A stretch of 64,000 nucleotides of DNA from Pseudolabrys sp. (GCA_026125895.1 JAHCKG010000005.1:1-64000), one strand, 5' to 3'. Positions 24,592 through 36,871 are shown, counted from the first letter of the stretch. A program made the numbers and translations. The notes: generated from the sequence alone by a model not told the origin.

Positions 24592-26145
24592 TCAGGGCTC
24601 GGCGGCCGCGACCTTGTCGATCTCGGCGTCGAGCGCCTTTTCCTCGGCCAGCATCTTCGGCTGTCGCAGCCGCAGGTAGATCTGCATCACGATCAGCAGC
24701 ACGCACAGCGAGATGAAGGCGAGGCTGATCGGATGCTTGAGGAAGACCAGGATGTCGCCGCGCGAGATCAGCATGGCGCGGCGGAAGTTCTCCTCGAAGC
24801 GCGGCCCGAGCACGAAGCCGAGCAGAATCGGCGCCGGGTGGAAATCGAGCAGCAGCAGGATGTAGCCGGCAAGGCCGATGACCACGGTCTCGCCGACCTG
24901 GAACATGTCGTTGTTCGCCGAATAGACGCCGATGCAGGCGAAGAACAGCGCGCTCGGATAGAGATACTTGTACGGGATCGCCAGCAGCTTCACCCAGATG
25001 CCGATCATCGGCACGTTGAGCAGCACCAGCATGATGTTGCCGATCCAGAACGAGGCGACCAGGCCCCAGAAGATATCCGGATGCTCGCGGATGAGCTGCG
25101 GGCCGGGGATGATGCCCTGGATCAGCAGCGCGCCGAGGATCAGCGCCATCACCGCATCGCCGGGAATGCCCAGACTCATGGTCGGGATGAAGTCGCCCTG
25201 CACCGAGGAGTGCGTCGAGGCTTCCGGCGAGGCGACGCCTTCGATCATGCCGGTGCCGAATTTCTCCGGCGTCTTGGAGAGCTTCTTTTCCGTCGCATAG
25301 GCGATGAAGGAGGCGATGGTCGGGCCGGTGCCGGGAATGAGCGAGCACAGGCTGCCGATCAAGGTGCCGCGGAACATCGCCGGCCAGGAGCGGCGCAGTT
25401 CGTCGCGCGTCGGCTTAAGATCGGCGAAGCGCACCTTGGTGTACTTGGTCTCGACGATGTTGATCTGGTTGACGCTCTTCATGAACTCGGCGATGCCGAA
25501 CAGGCCGAGCGCCAGCGCCACGATCTCGACGCCGTCATAGAGATTGGGAATGCCGAAGGTGAAGCGCGGCGCGCCGGTGTCGATGTCGGAGCCGACGATG
25601 CCGATCAGCAGGCCGAGCAGCGTCATGGCGACGCCCTTGAGCGGCGAGCCGCGCGCCAATGTCGAACCGGCGAGCAGGCCGAGCAGCATCAGCGAACATA
25701 TTTCCGCCGGGCCGAATTCCAGCGCGACCTTCACCAGGATCGGCGACAGGAAGATCATTTCGGTGATGCCCCACGACGCGCCAATGAACGAGCCGATCAC
25801 CGTGACGCCGAGCGCGGCGCCGCCGCGGCCCTGTTTCGTCATCGGGAAGCCGTCGAGGCACGTCACCGCATGCGGCGGGTGGCAGGGCAGGTTGAGCAGG
25901 ATCGAGCAGATGGCGCCGCCGTATTGCGCGCCGTAGAACACGCCGGCGAGCATCAGGATGGCGCCGACCGGCTTGATGCCGAAGGTGAGCGGCAGGAGGA
26001 TCGAAATGGTGGCGAGCGGGCCCATGCCCGGCAGCACGCCGACCATGTTGCCGATCAGCACGCCGAGGAAACACCACATGACATTGTGGGGCTCGAGCGC
26101 GACGCCGAAACCGTACCAGAGATCCGTCAGCGCGGTTTCGATCAT
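24592..26145 (-). CDS. tctA: TctA-family permease of a tripartite tricarboxylate transporter
   Basis: 517 residues, about twelve membrane segments. Family landmarks: VGVLPGMGPLATISILLPLT (residues ~33-52), YGGAICSILLNLPCHPPHAV, STHSSVQGDFIPTMSLGIPG and SLIPGTGPTIASFIAYATEK; the paired GxGP loops are typical TctA substrate-path motifs. It takes carboxylates (citrate, tartrate or similar) delivered by a periplasmic TctC/Bug protein. The start follows the tctB stop directly (TAA then ATG). No tctC adjoins; a Bug-type binding protein lies about 9 kb away at 35891. Confidence 0.95.
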   Translation of the reverse strand: MIETALTDLWYGFGVALEPHNVMWCFLGVLIGNMVGVLPGMGPLATISILLPLTFGIKPVGAILMLAGVFYGAQYGGAICSILLNLPCHPPHAVTCLDGFPMTKQGRGGAALGVTVIGSFIGASWGITEMIFLSPILVKVALEFGPAEICSLMLLGLLAGSTLARGSPLKGVAMTLLGLLIGIVGSDIDTGAPRFTFGIPNLYDGVEIVALALGLFGIAEFMKSVNQINIVETKYTKVRFADLKPTRDELRRSWPAMFRGTLIGSLCSLIPGTGPTIASFIAYATEKKLSKTPEKFGTGMIEGVASPEASTHSSVQGDFIPTMSLGIPGDAVMALILGALLIQGIIPGPQLIREHPDIFWGLVASFWIGNIMLVLLNVPMIGIWVKLLAIPYKYLYPSALFFACIGVYSANNDMFQVGETVVIGLAGYILLLLDFHPAPILLGFVLGPRFEENFRRAMLISRGDILVFLKHPISLAFISLCVLLIVMQIYLRLRQPKMLAEEKALDAEIDKVAAAEP

Positions 26146-26619
26146 TTAGTAATCCCACTTGAAGATGGGGAACGGCAGCTTGAGCACGTAGGCGAACAGC
26201 AGGCAGCCGAACACGGTGACGATGGCGGCGAGGATGAGCGAGCTCTTGAGGGTCGCGGTGCGGTCGCCGAGCGCGGAGACGAAGACGCAGCTGAAGGTCG
26301 CCGCCGCCATGCCGAAGAACTGGCCGAGGGCGATGAACAGCACCGGCCCGAGCAGGATGCAGGCCCAGCCGCGCCATTCGCGCTGCTCCGGCAGGATGGT
26401 TTCGGCGGGGTCGCGCGCCGTGGCGAGCCCGGAGCCCAGGATCAGCAGGCCGACGAAGGTCAGCGCGCAGCCGAGCATGAGGGGAAACATGCCCGGCCCC
26501 ATCTGGGTCAGGGTGCCGAGGTTGTAATTGGTGTAGGCGTTGAGCGCGACGGCGGCGCCGAGCAGCACGATCAGACCGCCGGCATAGAAGTCACGCTTCT
26601 TCAATTGCTCAGCAAACAA
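26146..26619 (-). CDS. tctB: TctB-family small permease subunit
   Basis: 157 residues with four membrane segments: FYAGGLIVLLGAAVALNAYT, MFPLMLGCALTFVGLLILGS, WACILLGPVLFIALGQFFGM and SSLILAAIVTVFGCLLFAYV. GPGMFP after the first helix is the TctB hallmark. A TTG start at 26619 is proposed because GGGAGGA lies 8 bases upstream; no ATG fits. It ends in FKWDY, with tctA starting at the next base. TctB is required for uptake with TctA but its precise role is not known. Confidence 0.88.
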   Translation of the reverse strand: MFAEQLKKRDFYAGGLIVLLGAAVALNAYTNYNLGTLTQMGPGMFPLMLGCALTFVGLLILGSGLATARDPAETILPEQREWRGWACILLGPVLFIALGQFFGMAAATFSCVFVSALGDRTATLKSSLILAAIVTVFGCLLFAYVLKLPFPIFKWDY

Positions 26620-26777
26620 TGCGGATTTCCTCCCTGCGGCGTCCTGACGCGCGGCACGCCGCCGCACCCTATGGAGCGGGGGAGGGGCAGGTAAAGGGGA
26701 AATCGCAGGAAGGACGTGATTTTTTGGCTATACAGGCCGCCGCCGAGCGCCGGCCGCCCTGTCTGTTCGCGACGGCG

Positions 26778-27698
26778 TCACCGGCCCATGCGGTGCAACT
26801 TCAGAACGCGGTACACCGTATCGCTCGCGGGGGTAGGCACGCCCAGTTCGCGGCCCAGCGCCCGCACCTTGCCGGCCAGCCAGTCGAGCTCCAGGCGGTT
26901 GCCGCGCTCCAGGTCGTGGGCCATCGAGGCCTTCATGCCGGGCTCGATCTTGCCGCGCAGCGCCGCCAGCCGTTCCTCGACATAGGCATGGTCCAGCGCC
27001 ACGCCCTTGGCGCGGCCGACGGCGAAGGCTTCGTCCATCAATTGCCGGAAGAAATCGCGCAGCTCGTCATCGGCGGCGATCGGCCCGATCGAAGAGCGGA
27101 AGGTCGCGGTCGAGCCCGACATGGCGGTGAGGAAGATGAATTTCTCCCAGCGCTCGCGCTCGATGTCGGCCGCCAGATGGACGTCGAGCTTGGCTTCCTT
27201 GCCGGCGGCGAGGAAGCGGTCGAGCACCGCATCCGGCTTTTTATCGGCGCGGCCGAAAACCATCTTGGCGAAAGCGCTGGTGTGTTTGATGACGCCGGGC
27301 GCGGCGATCGTCGTCGCGATGTAGGTGACGCCGCCGACGGTGCGCTCGGCGCCGAGGATCGGCGCGAGGCGCTCGACGCTGTCGACGCCGTTCTGCAAGG
27401 TGATGACGCGCGTCTGATCGCCGACCATCGGCTTCGTCAGTTCGGCGGCGGCTTCGGTATCCCACAATTTGACGGCGAACAGCACGACATCGACCGGGCC
27501 GACCTCGCGCGGATCGTCGGTGACATTCGGCTTCGGCAAATGCAGGTCGCCGTGCACGCTTTCGATCTTGAGGCCATTGGCCTTGATCGCGGCGAGATTG
27601 CTGCCGCGGGCGATGAAGAAGACATCGTGACCGGCGGCGGCAAGCCGCGCGCCGAAATAACCGCCGACGGCACCCGCCGCCATTGCCGCAATACGCAT
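26778..27698 (-). CDS. Ketopantoate-reductase-like (ApbA/PanE) protein with altered glycine motif
   Basis: 306 residues in the two-domain ApbA/PanE layout: NAD(P)-binding Rossmann domain then a helical domain. Family residues include VVLFAVKLWDT (Lys76), ITLQNGVDSVE, RERWEKFIFLTAMSGSTATF and the RGNRLELDWLAGKV helix. This family reduces 2-dehydropantoate to pantoate in pantothenate (CoA) synthesis, but most alphaproteobacterial genomes carry several paralogues with other 2-keto substrates. Odd: the start reads MRIAAMAAGAVGGYFGARLA, where GAGAVGG is expected; the first glycine of the GxGxxG loop is alanine. No pantothenate gene adjoins. Confidence 0.85.
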   Translation of the reverse strand: MRIAAMAAGAVGGYFGARLAAAGHDVFFIARGSNLAAIKANGLKIESVHGDLHLPKPNVTDDPREVGPVDVVLFAVKLWDTEAAAELTKPMVGDQTRVITLQNGVDSVERLAPILGAERTVGGVTYIATTIAAPGVIKHTSAFAKMVFGRADKKPDAVLDRFLAAGKEAKLDVHLAADIERERWEKFIFLTAMSGSTATFRSSIGPIAADDELRDFFRQLMDEAFAVGRAKGVALDHAYVEERLAALRGKIEPGMKASMAHDLERGNRLELDWLAGKVRALGRELGVPTPASDTVYRVLKLHRMGR

Positions 27699-27797
27699 GA
27701 CGATATCTCCCGATCTGTCGTGCGCTCTTCTAGCCCATCGGGGCGGGCGCGTCAGTCACCGTGACGTGACGCAGGCGAGCCATGCGCGCAACGAAAA

Positions 27798-27824
27798 ACG
27801 GCCCGGCACATCGTGCCGGGCCGT
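27798..27824 (-). terminator. Rho-independent terminator after second YkuD gene
   Basis: Perfect 12-base stem (27798-27809 with 27813-27824, ACGGCCCGGCAC / GTGCCGGGCCGT) with a 3-base loop, followed on the minus strand by TTTTTCG. Lies 21 bases beyond the L,D-transpeptidase stop. Confidence 0.9.
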
Positions 27825-27844
27825 CGATCGCGAACGGGTCGAAT

Positions 27845-28666
27845 TTAGTAGAGACCGCGCGGGCGGATCTGGGCCCAGGTGCTCTCGGCCGGAGAGGCCG
27901 CGGCGTAAGAGGAAGTGGCCTCGTCCGGAATGGTCATGACCGACTGCGCCTGCGCCGGCGACTTGCCGCGCGCTTCGACGGTCTGCGGCTTGACGATGAC
28001 CTTGGCGCCGACCGACACGCGGTTGTAGAGGTCGATGACGTCCTCGTTGGTGAGGCGGATGCAGCCCGACGACACGTTCTTGCCGATGGTGGTCGGATCG
28101 TTGGTGCCGTGGATGCGATATTCGCTGGTGCCGAGATACATGGCGCGGGCGCCGAGCGGATTGCCGGGGCCGCCGGCGGTCATGCGCGGCAGGTAAGGCT
28201 GGCGCGCGATCATCTCGGACGGCGGATACCAGTCCGGCCACTCGGCCTTGCGCGCGACCTGCTTGACGCCCGACCAGGTGAAGCCTTCGCGACCGACGCC
28301 GATGCCGTAACGCATCGCCTTGCCGTTGCCCATGATGAGATAGAGATAGGTGTTCGGCGTATCGACGATGATGGTGCCGGGCTTTTCCTGGCTCGGATAG
28401 TCGACGAGCTGGCGCTGAAGGCGCGGATCGAGCTGCGCGTCCTCACTGCCGATCTGGCTGTCGTACTGGCTGTCCTCGCTCTGCATCTGGCCCTGATAGG
28501 GCGCCGGCGGCGCGTACTGCTGCTGCTGCGCCTGCTGCTGCTGCATCGGCGGCGCGTAAAAGGCGTAGGACTGGCCCTGCATCGACTGCGCCTGCGCGGC
28601 GCCGGTCAGGGCGAAGCCGGCGATCAGCGCGGCGAGTGAAATGACGGTCTTGCGATTGTTAAGCAT
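27845..28666 (-). CDS. YkuD-family L,D-transpeptidase, Gln-rich N-terminus
   Basis: 273 residues: signal peptide MLNNRKTVISLAALIAGFAL (cleaved after AQA), a Gln-rich linker of about 60 residues (MQQQQAQQQQYAPPAPYQ), then the YkuD domain with His186 (RIHGTND) and Cys202 (VSSGCIRL). Makes 3-3 cross-links in peptidoglycan or attaches outer-membrane proteins to it. Paralogue of the enzyme at 1432-2034, with the same domain layout but an extra linker. GGAGGG lies 6 bases before the ATG. A strong terminator follows. Confidence 0.93.
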   Translation of the reverse strand: MLNNRKTVISLAALIAGFALTGAAQAQSMQGQSYAFYAPPMQQQQAQQQQYAPPAPYQGQMQSEDSQYDSQIGSEDAQLDPRLQRQLVDYPSQEKPGTIIVDTPNTYLYLIMGNGKAMRYGIGVGREGFTWSGVKQVARKAEWPDWYPPSEMIARQPYLPRMTAGGPGNPLGARAMYLGTSEYRIHGTNDPTTIGKNVSSGCIRLTNEDVIDLYNRVSVGAKVIVKPQTVEARGKSPAQAQSVMTIPDEATSSYAAASPAESTWAQIRPRGLY

Positions 28667-28800
28667 CTTACCCTCCGACCACGAAGTGTCGTGACATTCG
28701 TGTAGCGAACGGCGATCGAGGTTCATGTGTTCCCGATCACAAATCGCTCAAATTTCGGAGTGCGTTGGAACCGTCTGTAATTGCGGGATTTTTCGCTGCC

Positions 28801-29298
28801 TTACTTTTGCCGATGCCAGCCCACAATTGCGTCGGGGACGCTGTCGGTCGAGGCGAAATAAGGTTTGATGTCGAGCAGCGGGGTGCCGTCGAGGCAGTCG
28901 ATGCCGACGACCGACAGGCGGTTGCCGTCGATGTCGTTGAGTTTGACGACGCTCATGGCGATCGGATTTGGCCGCGCGGGCGAGCGCAGGGCAAAGGTGC
29001 CGCGCTGCACGCCGTACTGGCCGGGCACCTGGCGCACCAGATTACGCGGCGCTCGATCCATCCAATACAGCAACACCAGGTGGGAGCAGGTTTCGACCTC
29101 CTTGAGGGCCGGCGCCCACCGCGGATCGAGTTCGATTGTGCAGACGGCGTCGCTCTCGCGGGCGTTTTTTGGGCACTGCTTGCGCTCGGTCCATGGCGTC
29201 CGAATACGGCCGATAAAGTAGAGCCCGGCGTCGAACTCACCCGGCAGCTCGATGGCGACCTCGCCCTCGCGGGGGCCGAACTCGGGATTTTGCGCCAT
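28801..29298 (-). CDS. trmO: tRNA m6t6A37 methyltransferase TrmO (TsaA-like)
   Basis: 165 residues of the TrmO/TsaA beta-barrel family (PF01980), which uses SAM to methylate N6-threonylcarbamoyladenosine at position 37 of tRNA-Thr. Motifs: FIGRIRTPWTERKQCPKNAR near the front, HLVLLYWMDRAPRNL, RGTFALRSPARPNPIAMSVV and GIDCLDGTPLLDIKPY. AGGAG lies before ATG 29298, deciding the start over the upstream ATG at 29364. Divergent from the ArsR-type regulator gene, with 187 bases between starts. Confidence 0.9.
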   Translation of the reverse strand: MAQNPEFGPREGEVAIELPGEFDAGLYFIGRIRTPWTERKQCPKNARESDAVCTIELDPRWAPALKEVETCSHLVLLYWMDRAPRNLVRQVPGQYGVQRGTFALRSPARPNPIAMSVVKLNDIDGNRLSVVGIDCLDGTPLLDIKPYFASTDSVPDAIVGWHRQK

Positions 29299-29417
29299 TG
29301 CCTGCTCCTGCCTTCGTTCCCGGGTCAGCCGTGCGCCGGTGCCGGCCCGCCAAATCCGGATCATATCCAGCTGTGGAGCACCATGCCTCCCCAGCCTTGC
29401 CTCCCTCTTGTTAAAGG

Positions 29418-29435
29418 TATAAAGATATCCTTATA
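29418..29435. promoter_or_regulatory. Candidate operator of the ArsR-methyltransferase regulator
   Basis: TATAAAGATATCCTTATA: two 9-base half-sites that are reverse complements at 8 of 9 positions, in the AT-rich divergent region between trmO and the regulator gene, 51 bases before its ATG. An ArsR-type repressor of methionine-cycle genes would be expected to bind such a site; this is inference. Confidence 0.6.
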
Positions 29436-29485
29436 TAGTGGGATCGCGCCCAAAAGGGGCGCCTTTTGCCTTTAAGCCAGAGCCG

Positions 29486-30505
29486 ATGACTGAGGACCGC
29501 CTCCAGCTAGGTTTCGATGCCCTCAACGCCACCCTCAAGGCGGCCGGCGAGGAAACGCGCCTGCGCGTTCTGGCGCTGCTGGCCGAGGCCGAACTGACCG
29601 TCACCGACCTCACCGACATCCTGCGCCAGTCGCAGCCGCGCATCTCCCGCCACCTCAAACTGCTGGTCGAGGCCGGGCTGATCGAACGCTTCCGCGAGGG
29701 CACCTGGGCCTTCTTCCGTCTCACCGAGCACGGCGGCAGCGCCGAAGTGGCGCGCGCGCTGCTCGACCATCTCGATCCGCGTGACCAGACCATCGCCCGC
29801 GACCGCGAGCGCCTGGCCTCGGTGCGCGCGGCGCGCGCCGCCGCGGCGCAGGCCTATTTCCGCGAACACGCCGCCGACTGGGACCGCATCCGCAAGCTGC
29901 ACGTCGCCGACGAGGCGGTGGAAGCCGCGATCCGGCAGGCGCTGGCCGACAAGCCGTTCCGGTCGCTTTTGGATCTCGGCACCGGCACCGGCCGCATGCT
30001 CGAACTGTTCGGCCCGGAAATCGAACGCGGCCTCGGCCTCGATCTGTCGCTCGACATGCTGCTGCTCGCGCGCGACCGCCTCGAACGCGCCGGCCTGAAG
30101 AACTGCAGCGTGCGGCAGGGCGATCTCTACGACCTGCCGATCGCCGACGATTCCTTCGACGTCATCATCCTGCACCAGGTGCTGCACTTCCTCGACGACG
30201 GCGGCCGCGCCATCAAGGAAGCGGCGCGCGTGCTGCGGCCCGGCGGCCGGCTGCTGGTCGTCGATTTTGCGCCGCACGAGCAGGAATTCCTGCGCGAGCA
30301 GTTCGCGCATCGCCGCCTCGGCTTCGCGCCGGAGACGGTGACGCAGTGGATGACGCAGTCCGGCCTCGAGCCGGTGATGCAAAGGAGCCTCCGGCCCGAG
30401 CCGGGACCGGACGGCAAGACCGCAGAAAAAATCGCGGTGTCGCTGTGGCTGGCGCGCGATGTGCGCGCGCTGATGGCGCAGCCCGCAAGACGAGAGGTTG
30501 CGTAA
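29486..30505 (+). CDS. ArsR-type regulator fused to a methyltransferase domain
   Basis: 339 residues. N-terminal winged helix of ArsR type (TRLRVLALLAEAELTVTDLT, then LRQSQPRISRHLKLLVEAGL, residues ~25-75) and a C-terminal class I SAM-binding domain from ~140 (LLDLGTGTGRMLELFGPEIE; ADDSFDVIILHQVLHFLDDG; LRPGGRLLVVDFAPHE). The metal-binding cysteines of ArsR/SmtB are absent. This fusion beside metF suggests a sensor of SAM or SAH, like the SahR regulators described for proteobacterial methionine genes; the sensed ligand is inferred. Its TAA overlaps the metF ATG, so the two are translationally coupled. ATG 29486 preferred; GTG 29438 would read through the operator. Confidence 0.85.
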   Translation: MTEDRLQLGFDALNATLKAAGEETRLRVLALLAEAELTVTDLTDILRQSQPRISRHLKLLVEAGLIERFREGTWAFFRLTEHGGSAEVARALLDHLDPRDQTIARDRERLASVRAARAAAAQAYFREHAADWDRIRKLHVADEAVEAAIRQALADKPFRSLLDLGTGTGRMLELFGPEIERGLGLDLSLDMLLLARDRLERAGLKNCSVRQGDLYDLPIADDSFDVIILHQVLHFLDDGGRAIKEAARVLRPGGRLLVVDFAPHEQEFLREQFAHRRLGFAPETVTQWMTQSGLEPVMQRSLRPEPGPDGKTAEKIAVSLWLARDVRALMAQPARREVA

Positions 30506-31416
30506 TGATCAGTGCGTTGCGTCCGAGCCGCTTCATGCCGCCCGGCCATAACCGGCTCGATGTCTCCTTCGAATTCTTCCCGCCCAAAGACGAGGCGATG
30601 GAGAAGACACTGTGGGATTCGATCACACGGCTGGCGCCGCTGGCGCCGCAGTTCGTCTCGGTGACCTATGGCGCCGGCGGTTCGACGCGCGAGCGCACGC
30701 ACGCCACCGTCAAGCGCATCCTCAATGAAACGGCGCTGACGCCGGCCGCGCACCTGACCTGCGTCGCCGCGACGCGCGATGAGGTCGATGAGATCGTGCG
30801 CACCTACCACGACGCCGGCGTGCGCCACATCGTGGCGCTACGCGGCGATCCGGTGTCCGGCGCCGGCGACAAGTACACGCCGCATCCGGGGGGCTACGAG
30901 AACGCCGCCGATCTCGTCGCCGGCATCAAGCGCATCGCGCCGGATATCGAGGTGTCAGTGTCGGCCTATCCGGAGCGTCACCCCGATTCACCGACGGTCG
31001 AAGCCGATATCGACATGCTCAAGCGCAAAGTCGACGCCGGCGCGACGCGAGCGATGACGCAGTTCTTCTTCGAAAACGATCTTTACTTTCGCTATCTCGA
31101 CCGCGTGCGCGCCCGCGGCATCGACATTCCGATCGTGCCCGGCATTCTGCCGGTGCAGAACTTCGCCGCCGCGCGCAACTTCGCGACGCGTGCCGGCGCC
31201 ACGGTGCCGGCATGGCTCGCCGAGCGCTTCGCCGGCCTCGATCACGATCCCGCAACGCGCAAGCTGATCGCCGCCGCGGTCGCGTCCGAGCAGGCAATCG
31301 ATCTCCTGGATCGCGGTGTCACGACGTTTCACTTCTACACCATGAACCGCGCCGACCTCGTCTACGCGATCTGCCACCTGCTGGGCCTGCGCCCGGCGGT
31401 GAAGGAAGCGGCGTGA
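30505..31416 (+). CDS. metF: 5,10-methylenetetrahydrofolate reductase MetF
   Basis: 303 residues, normal length for the bacterial FAD enzyme that reduces methylene-THF to methyl-THF. Motifs: [59 protein letters not shown] and [12 protein letters not shown], with [10 protein letters not shown] near the end. Its start overlaps the regulator stop (TAATG), and metH follows after 136 bases, separated by a palindromic repeat. The product is the methyl donor that MetH uses, so the order fits one pathway. Confidence 0.98.
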   Translation: MISALRPSRFMPPGHNRLDVSFEFFPPKDEAMEKTLWDSITRLAPLAPQFVSVTYGAGGSTRERTHATVKRILNETALTPAAHLTCVAATRDEVDEIVRTYHDAGVRHIVALRGDPVSGAGDKYTPHPGGYENAADLVAGIKRIAPDIEVSVSAYPERHPDSPTVEADIDMLKRKVDAGATRAMTQFFFENDLYFRYLDRVRARGIDIPIVPGILPVQNFAAARNFATRAGATVPAWLAERFAGLDHDPATRKLIAAAVASEQAIDLLDRGVTTFHFYTMNRADLVYAICHLLGLRPAVKEAA

Positions 31417-31429
31417 TGCATCCTTTTCC

Positions 31430-31533
31430 GTCATTCCGGGACGCCACGCAGTGGCGGGCCCGGAATCCATACGCCGCAGCGCTGGGGGTTATGGATTCCG
31501 GGCTCGCTCGCTGCGCTCGCGCCCCGGAATGAC
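31430..31533. repeat. Palindromic intergenic repeat between metF and metH
   Basis: Nested inverted arms: GTCATTCCGGG (31430-31440) with CCCGGAATGAC (31523-31533), and CCCGGAATCCATA (31459-31471) with TATGGATTCCGGG (31490-31502), both perfect. A REP-like element family of these genomes. It could stabilise the metF end of a shared message or partly terminate it. Confidence 0.85.
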
Positions 31534-31552
31534 AAGTCAGAGTATTGACGCC

Positions 31553-35296
<3,744 letters not shown>

Positions 35297-35322
35297 GGTC
35301 CCGGCCTCAGGTCAAATAAAAA

Positions 35323-35348
35323 CACCGGAGAGAGGGTTCTCTCCGGTG
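35323..35348 (-). terminator. Rho-independent terminator of the 27-residue peptide gene
   Basis: Perfect 11-base stem (35323-35333 with 35338-35348, CACCGGAGAGA / TCTCTCCGGTG) with a 4-base loop. On the minus strand it is followed by TTTTTATTT. It lies 36 bases beyond the small ORF and also stands 26 bases after metH, so it may serve both. Confidence 0.88.
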
Positions 35349-35384
35349 CCGGTTGTCGTCGGGTGAGGGCGTTACGTCCTGTTC

Positions 35385-35468
35385 CTAGAAGGCTCCCAGC
35401 AGAACAGCGCCAACAAACGCGAACACGGCGCACACAGCCAGGACGTTCAAGCGGAGAGCAAGGTTCAC
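35385..35468 (-). CDS. 27-residue single-helix membrane peptide
   Basis: GTG at 35468, TAG at 35385. The peptide is VNLALRLNVLAVCAVFAFVG then AVLLGAF: one arginine near the start and then an unbroken hydrophobic helix with one cysteine. GGGAGG lies 5 bases before the GTG, and a strong terminator follows, so it looks like an independently transcribed gene that is too short for routine gene calling. The start of the promoter is probably near 35480-35560. I recall similar tiny peptides in related genomes but cannot check this. Possible roles: regulator of a membrane complex, or a stress peptide. Confidence 0.7.
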   Translation of the reverse strand: MNLALRLNVLAVCAVFAFVGAVLLGAF

Positions 35469-35890
35469 GACTGCCTCCCTGGTTGTTTGTCAGAGAATCT
35501 ATCAGGGCAATTGTGGCATCCGAAGCGTGTTGCGCTGCGAAAACGGCAAAACGAAATAAAGCTTCATGCGCTGACGGCATGCCGGCGGCAAATGTCTGAA
35601 ACCGCGTTGCAAATATCGGTGGTGCCGAAAGTTTCGGCAATGGATCGGGGCGCGGCCGCGTCATTCGACGGCGAAGACGGCCCAATTTGACTCGTTGTCG
35701 GCCCAACGCCGTCGCCCACCGCTACCGCGTACGGCAAAAATGCATGGGCGCATCGTGCGCCAGCGTGCCGCCGCACGCAGGTCTTGACGCTCGCGAGCGG
35801 ACTGCCATACCGAGCACCGACAACCGTTCGACGCGACGGCCGCGCGCGAAAGGGTGCGATACGAACAAGACATCGGCCAGGGGAGGTACT
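35469..35890. other. Gene-free stretch before Bug-protein gene
   Basis: About 420 bases between the tiny peptide start and the ATG of the Bug protein, holding the promoters of both. The plus-strand portion before 35891 has GGGAGG in the right place for the Bug gene. Frames crossing it are compositional, with no signal peptide or domain. No hairpin or repeat found. Confidence 0.5.
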
Positions 35891-36871
35891 ATGCGTTTTC
35901 TTCGAGCGCTTGCCGGTGTGTTGCTCGCCTTCGGTGCCGTCGTCGGCGTCGTCGGCGCCGTATCGCCGTCGCACGCGGCGGACTGGCCGAGCCGCAATGT
36001 ACGCTTCATCATTCCGCTCGGCCCCGGTTCCGGCGCCGACATCACCGCGCGCATCCTCGCCGACAAGCTGCAAACCAAGTGGGGCCAGTCGGTCGTGGTC
36101 GAGAACCGTCCGGGCGGCGACGCCATGCTGGCGATCAACGCCGTCCTCAACGCCAACGACGACCACGTGCTGCTGTTCGCGCCGGCCTCGACCTTCACCG
36201 CCCATCCGCTGCTGCACGACAAGCTGCCCTATCAGCGCGACGCGCTGGTGCCGATCGCCCGGGTCACCAATACGCTGATCGCGCTCGGCGTGCCGGCCGA
36301 TCTCGGCGTGTCGTCGATCAAGGAACTGGTGGCGAAGATCAAGGCCGAGCCGGGCAAACTGAACTATGCGTCGGTCACGGGCGCCAACGACCTCCTGTTC
36401 GCCGCCTTCCTCAAGACCGAGAAGCTCGAAATGACCAAGGTGCCGTACAAGGACCCGGTCAGCGCCATCAACGACGTGGCCGAGGGCCGCATTCAGGCTT
36501 TCGTCGGCGCCTATGCGATCATGCGGCCGCGCGTGCAGCAGGGTAAGGTCAAGGTCATCGCGCTCACCAATGTCGAGCACGCCAAGTCGCTCAACGACAT
36601 CCCGACGGCGGCCGAGGCCGGCTACAAGTCGCTCGAGCTCGACGGTCTGGTCGGCGTGCTCGGCCCGAAGGCCGTGGCTCCTGACGTGCGCAGCAAGATC
36701 GCCGCCGACATCCGCGGCTTCCTCGACGATCCGGAACTCAACGCCAAACTGGTCGCCACCGGCCAGGTGGTCAATCCCGGCTCGCCGGAGGAATTCGCCG
36801 CGGCGCTCAAGGACCAGAGCGACAAGGTCGTCGAGATCGGCAAGGTGCTCGGCATCAAGCCGGCGCAGTAG
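35891..36871 (+). CDS. Bug/TctC-type periplasmic solute-binding protein
   Basis: 326 residues. Signal peptide MRFLRALAGVLLAFGAVVGV ending SHA, then the Bug fold (PF03401): ADWPSRNVRFIIPLGPGSGA, VVVENRPGGDAMLAINAVLN, VPYKDPVSAINDVAEGRIQA and VVNPGSPEEFAAALKDQSDK. Bug proteins bind a carboxylate or similar small acid and pass it to TctAB or act as sensors. It is about 9 kb from tctBA and on the other strand, so partnership is possible but unproven. GGGAGG lies before the ATG. Confidence 0.92.
   Translation: MRFLRALAGVLLAFGAVVGVVGAVSPSHAADWPSRNVRFIIPLGPGSGADITARILADKLQTKWGQSVVVENRPGGDAMLAINAVLNANDDHVLLFAPASTFTAHPLLHDKLPYQRDALVPIARVTNTLIALGVPADLGVSSIKELVAKIKAEPGKLNYASVTGANDLLFAAFLKTEKLEMTKVPYKDPVSAINDVAEGRIQAFVGAYAIMRPRVQQGKVKVIALTNVEHAKSLNDIPTAAEAGYKSLELDGLVGVLGPKAVAPDVRSKIAADIRGFLDDPELNAKLVATGQVVNPGSPEEFAAALKDQSDKVVEIGKVLGIKPAQ

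Noticed and set aside
24733-26694. 653-codon plus-strand frame across tctAB
   Set aside because: Antisense of two clear transporter genes; composition (Glu/Arg/His/Gln-rich) is a mirror artefact of high-GC codons.
31451-31552. N-terminal extension of MetH by 34 residues
   Set aside because: It would be coded by the palindromic repeat between metF and metH; the family starts at the ATG at 31553.
35564-36580. Long minus-strand frame opposite the Bug protein
   Set aside because: Antisense of a clear signal-peptide-bearing solute-binding protein.
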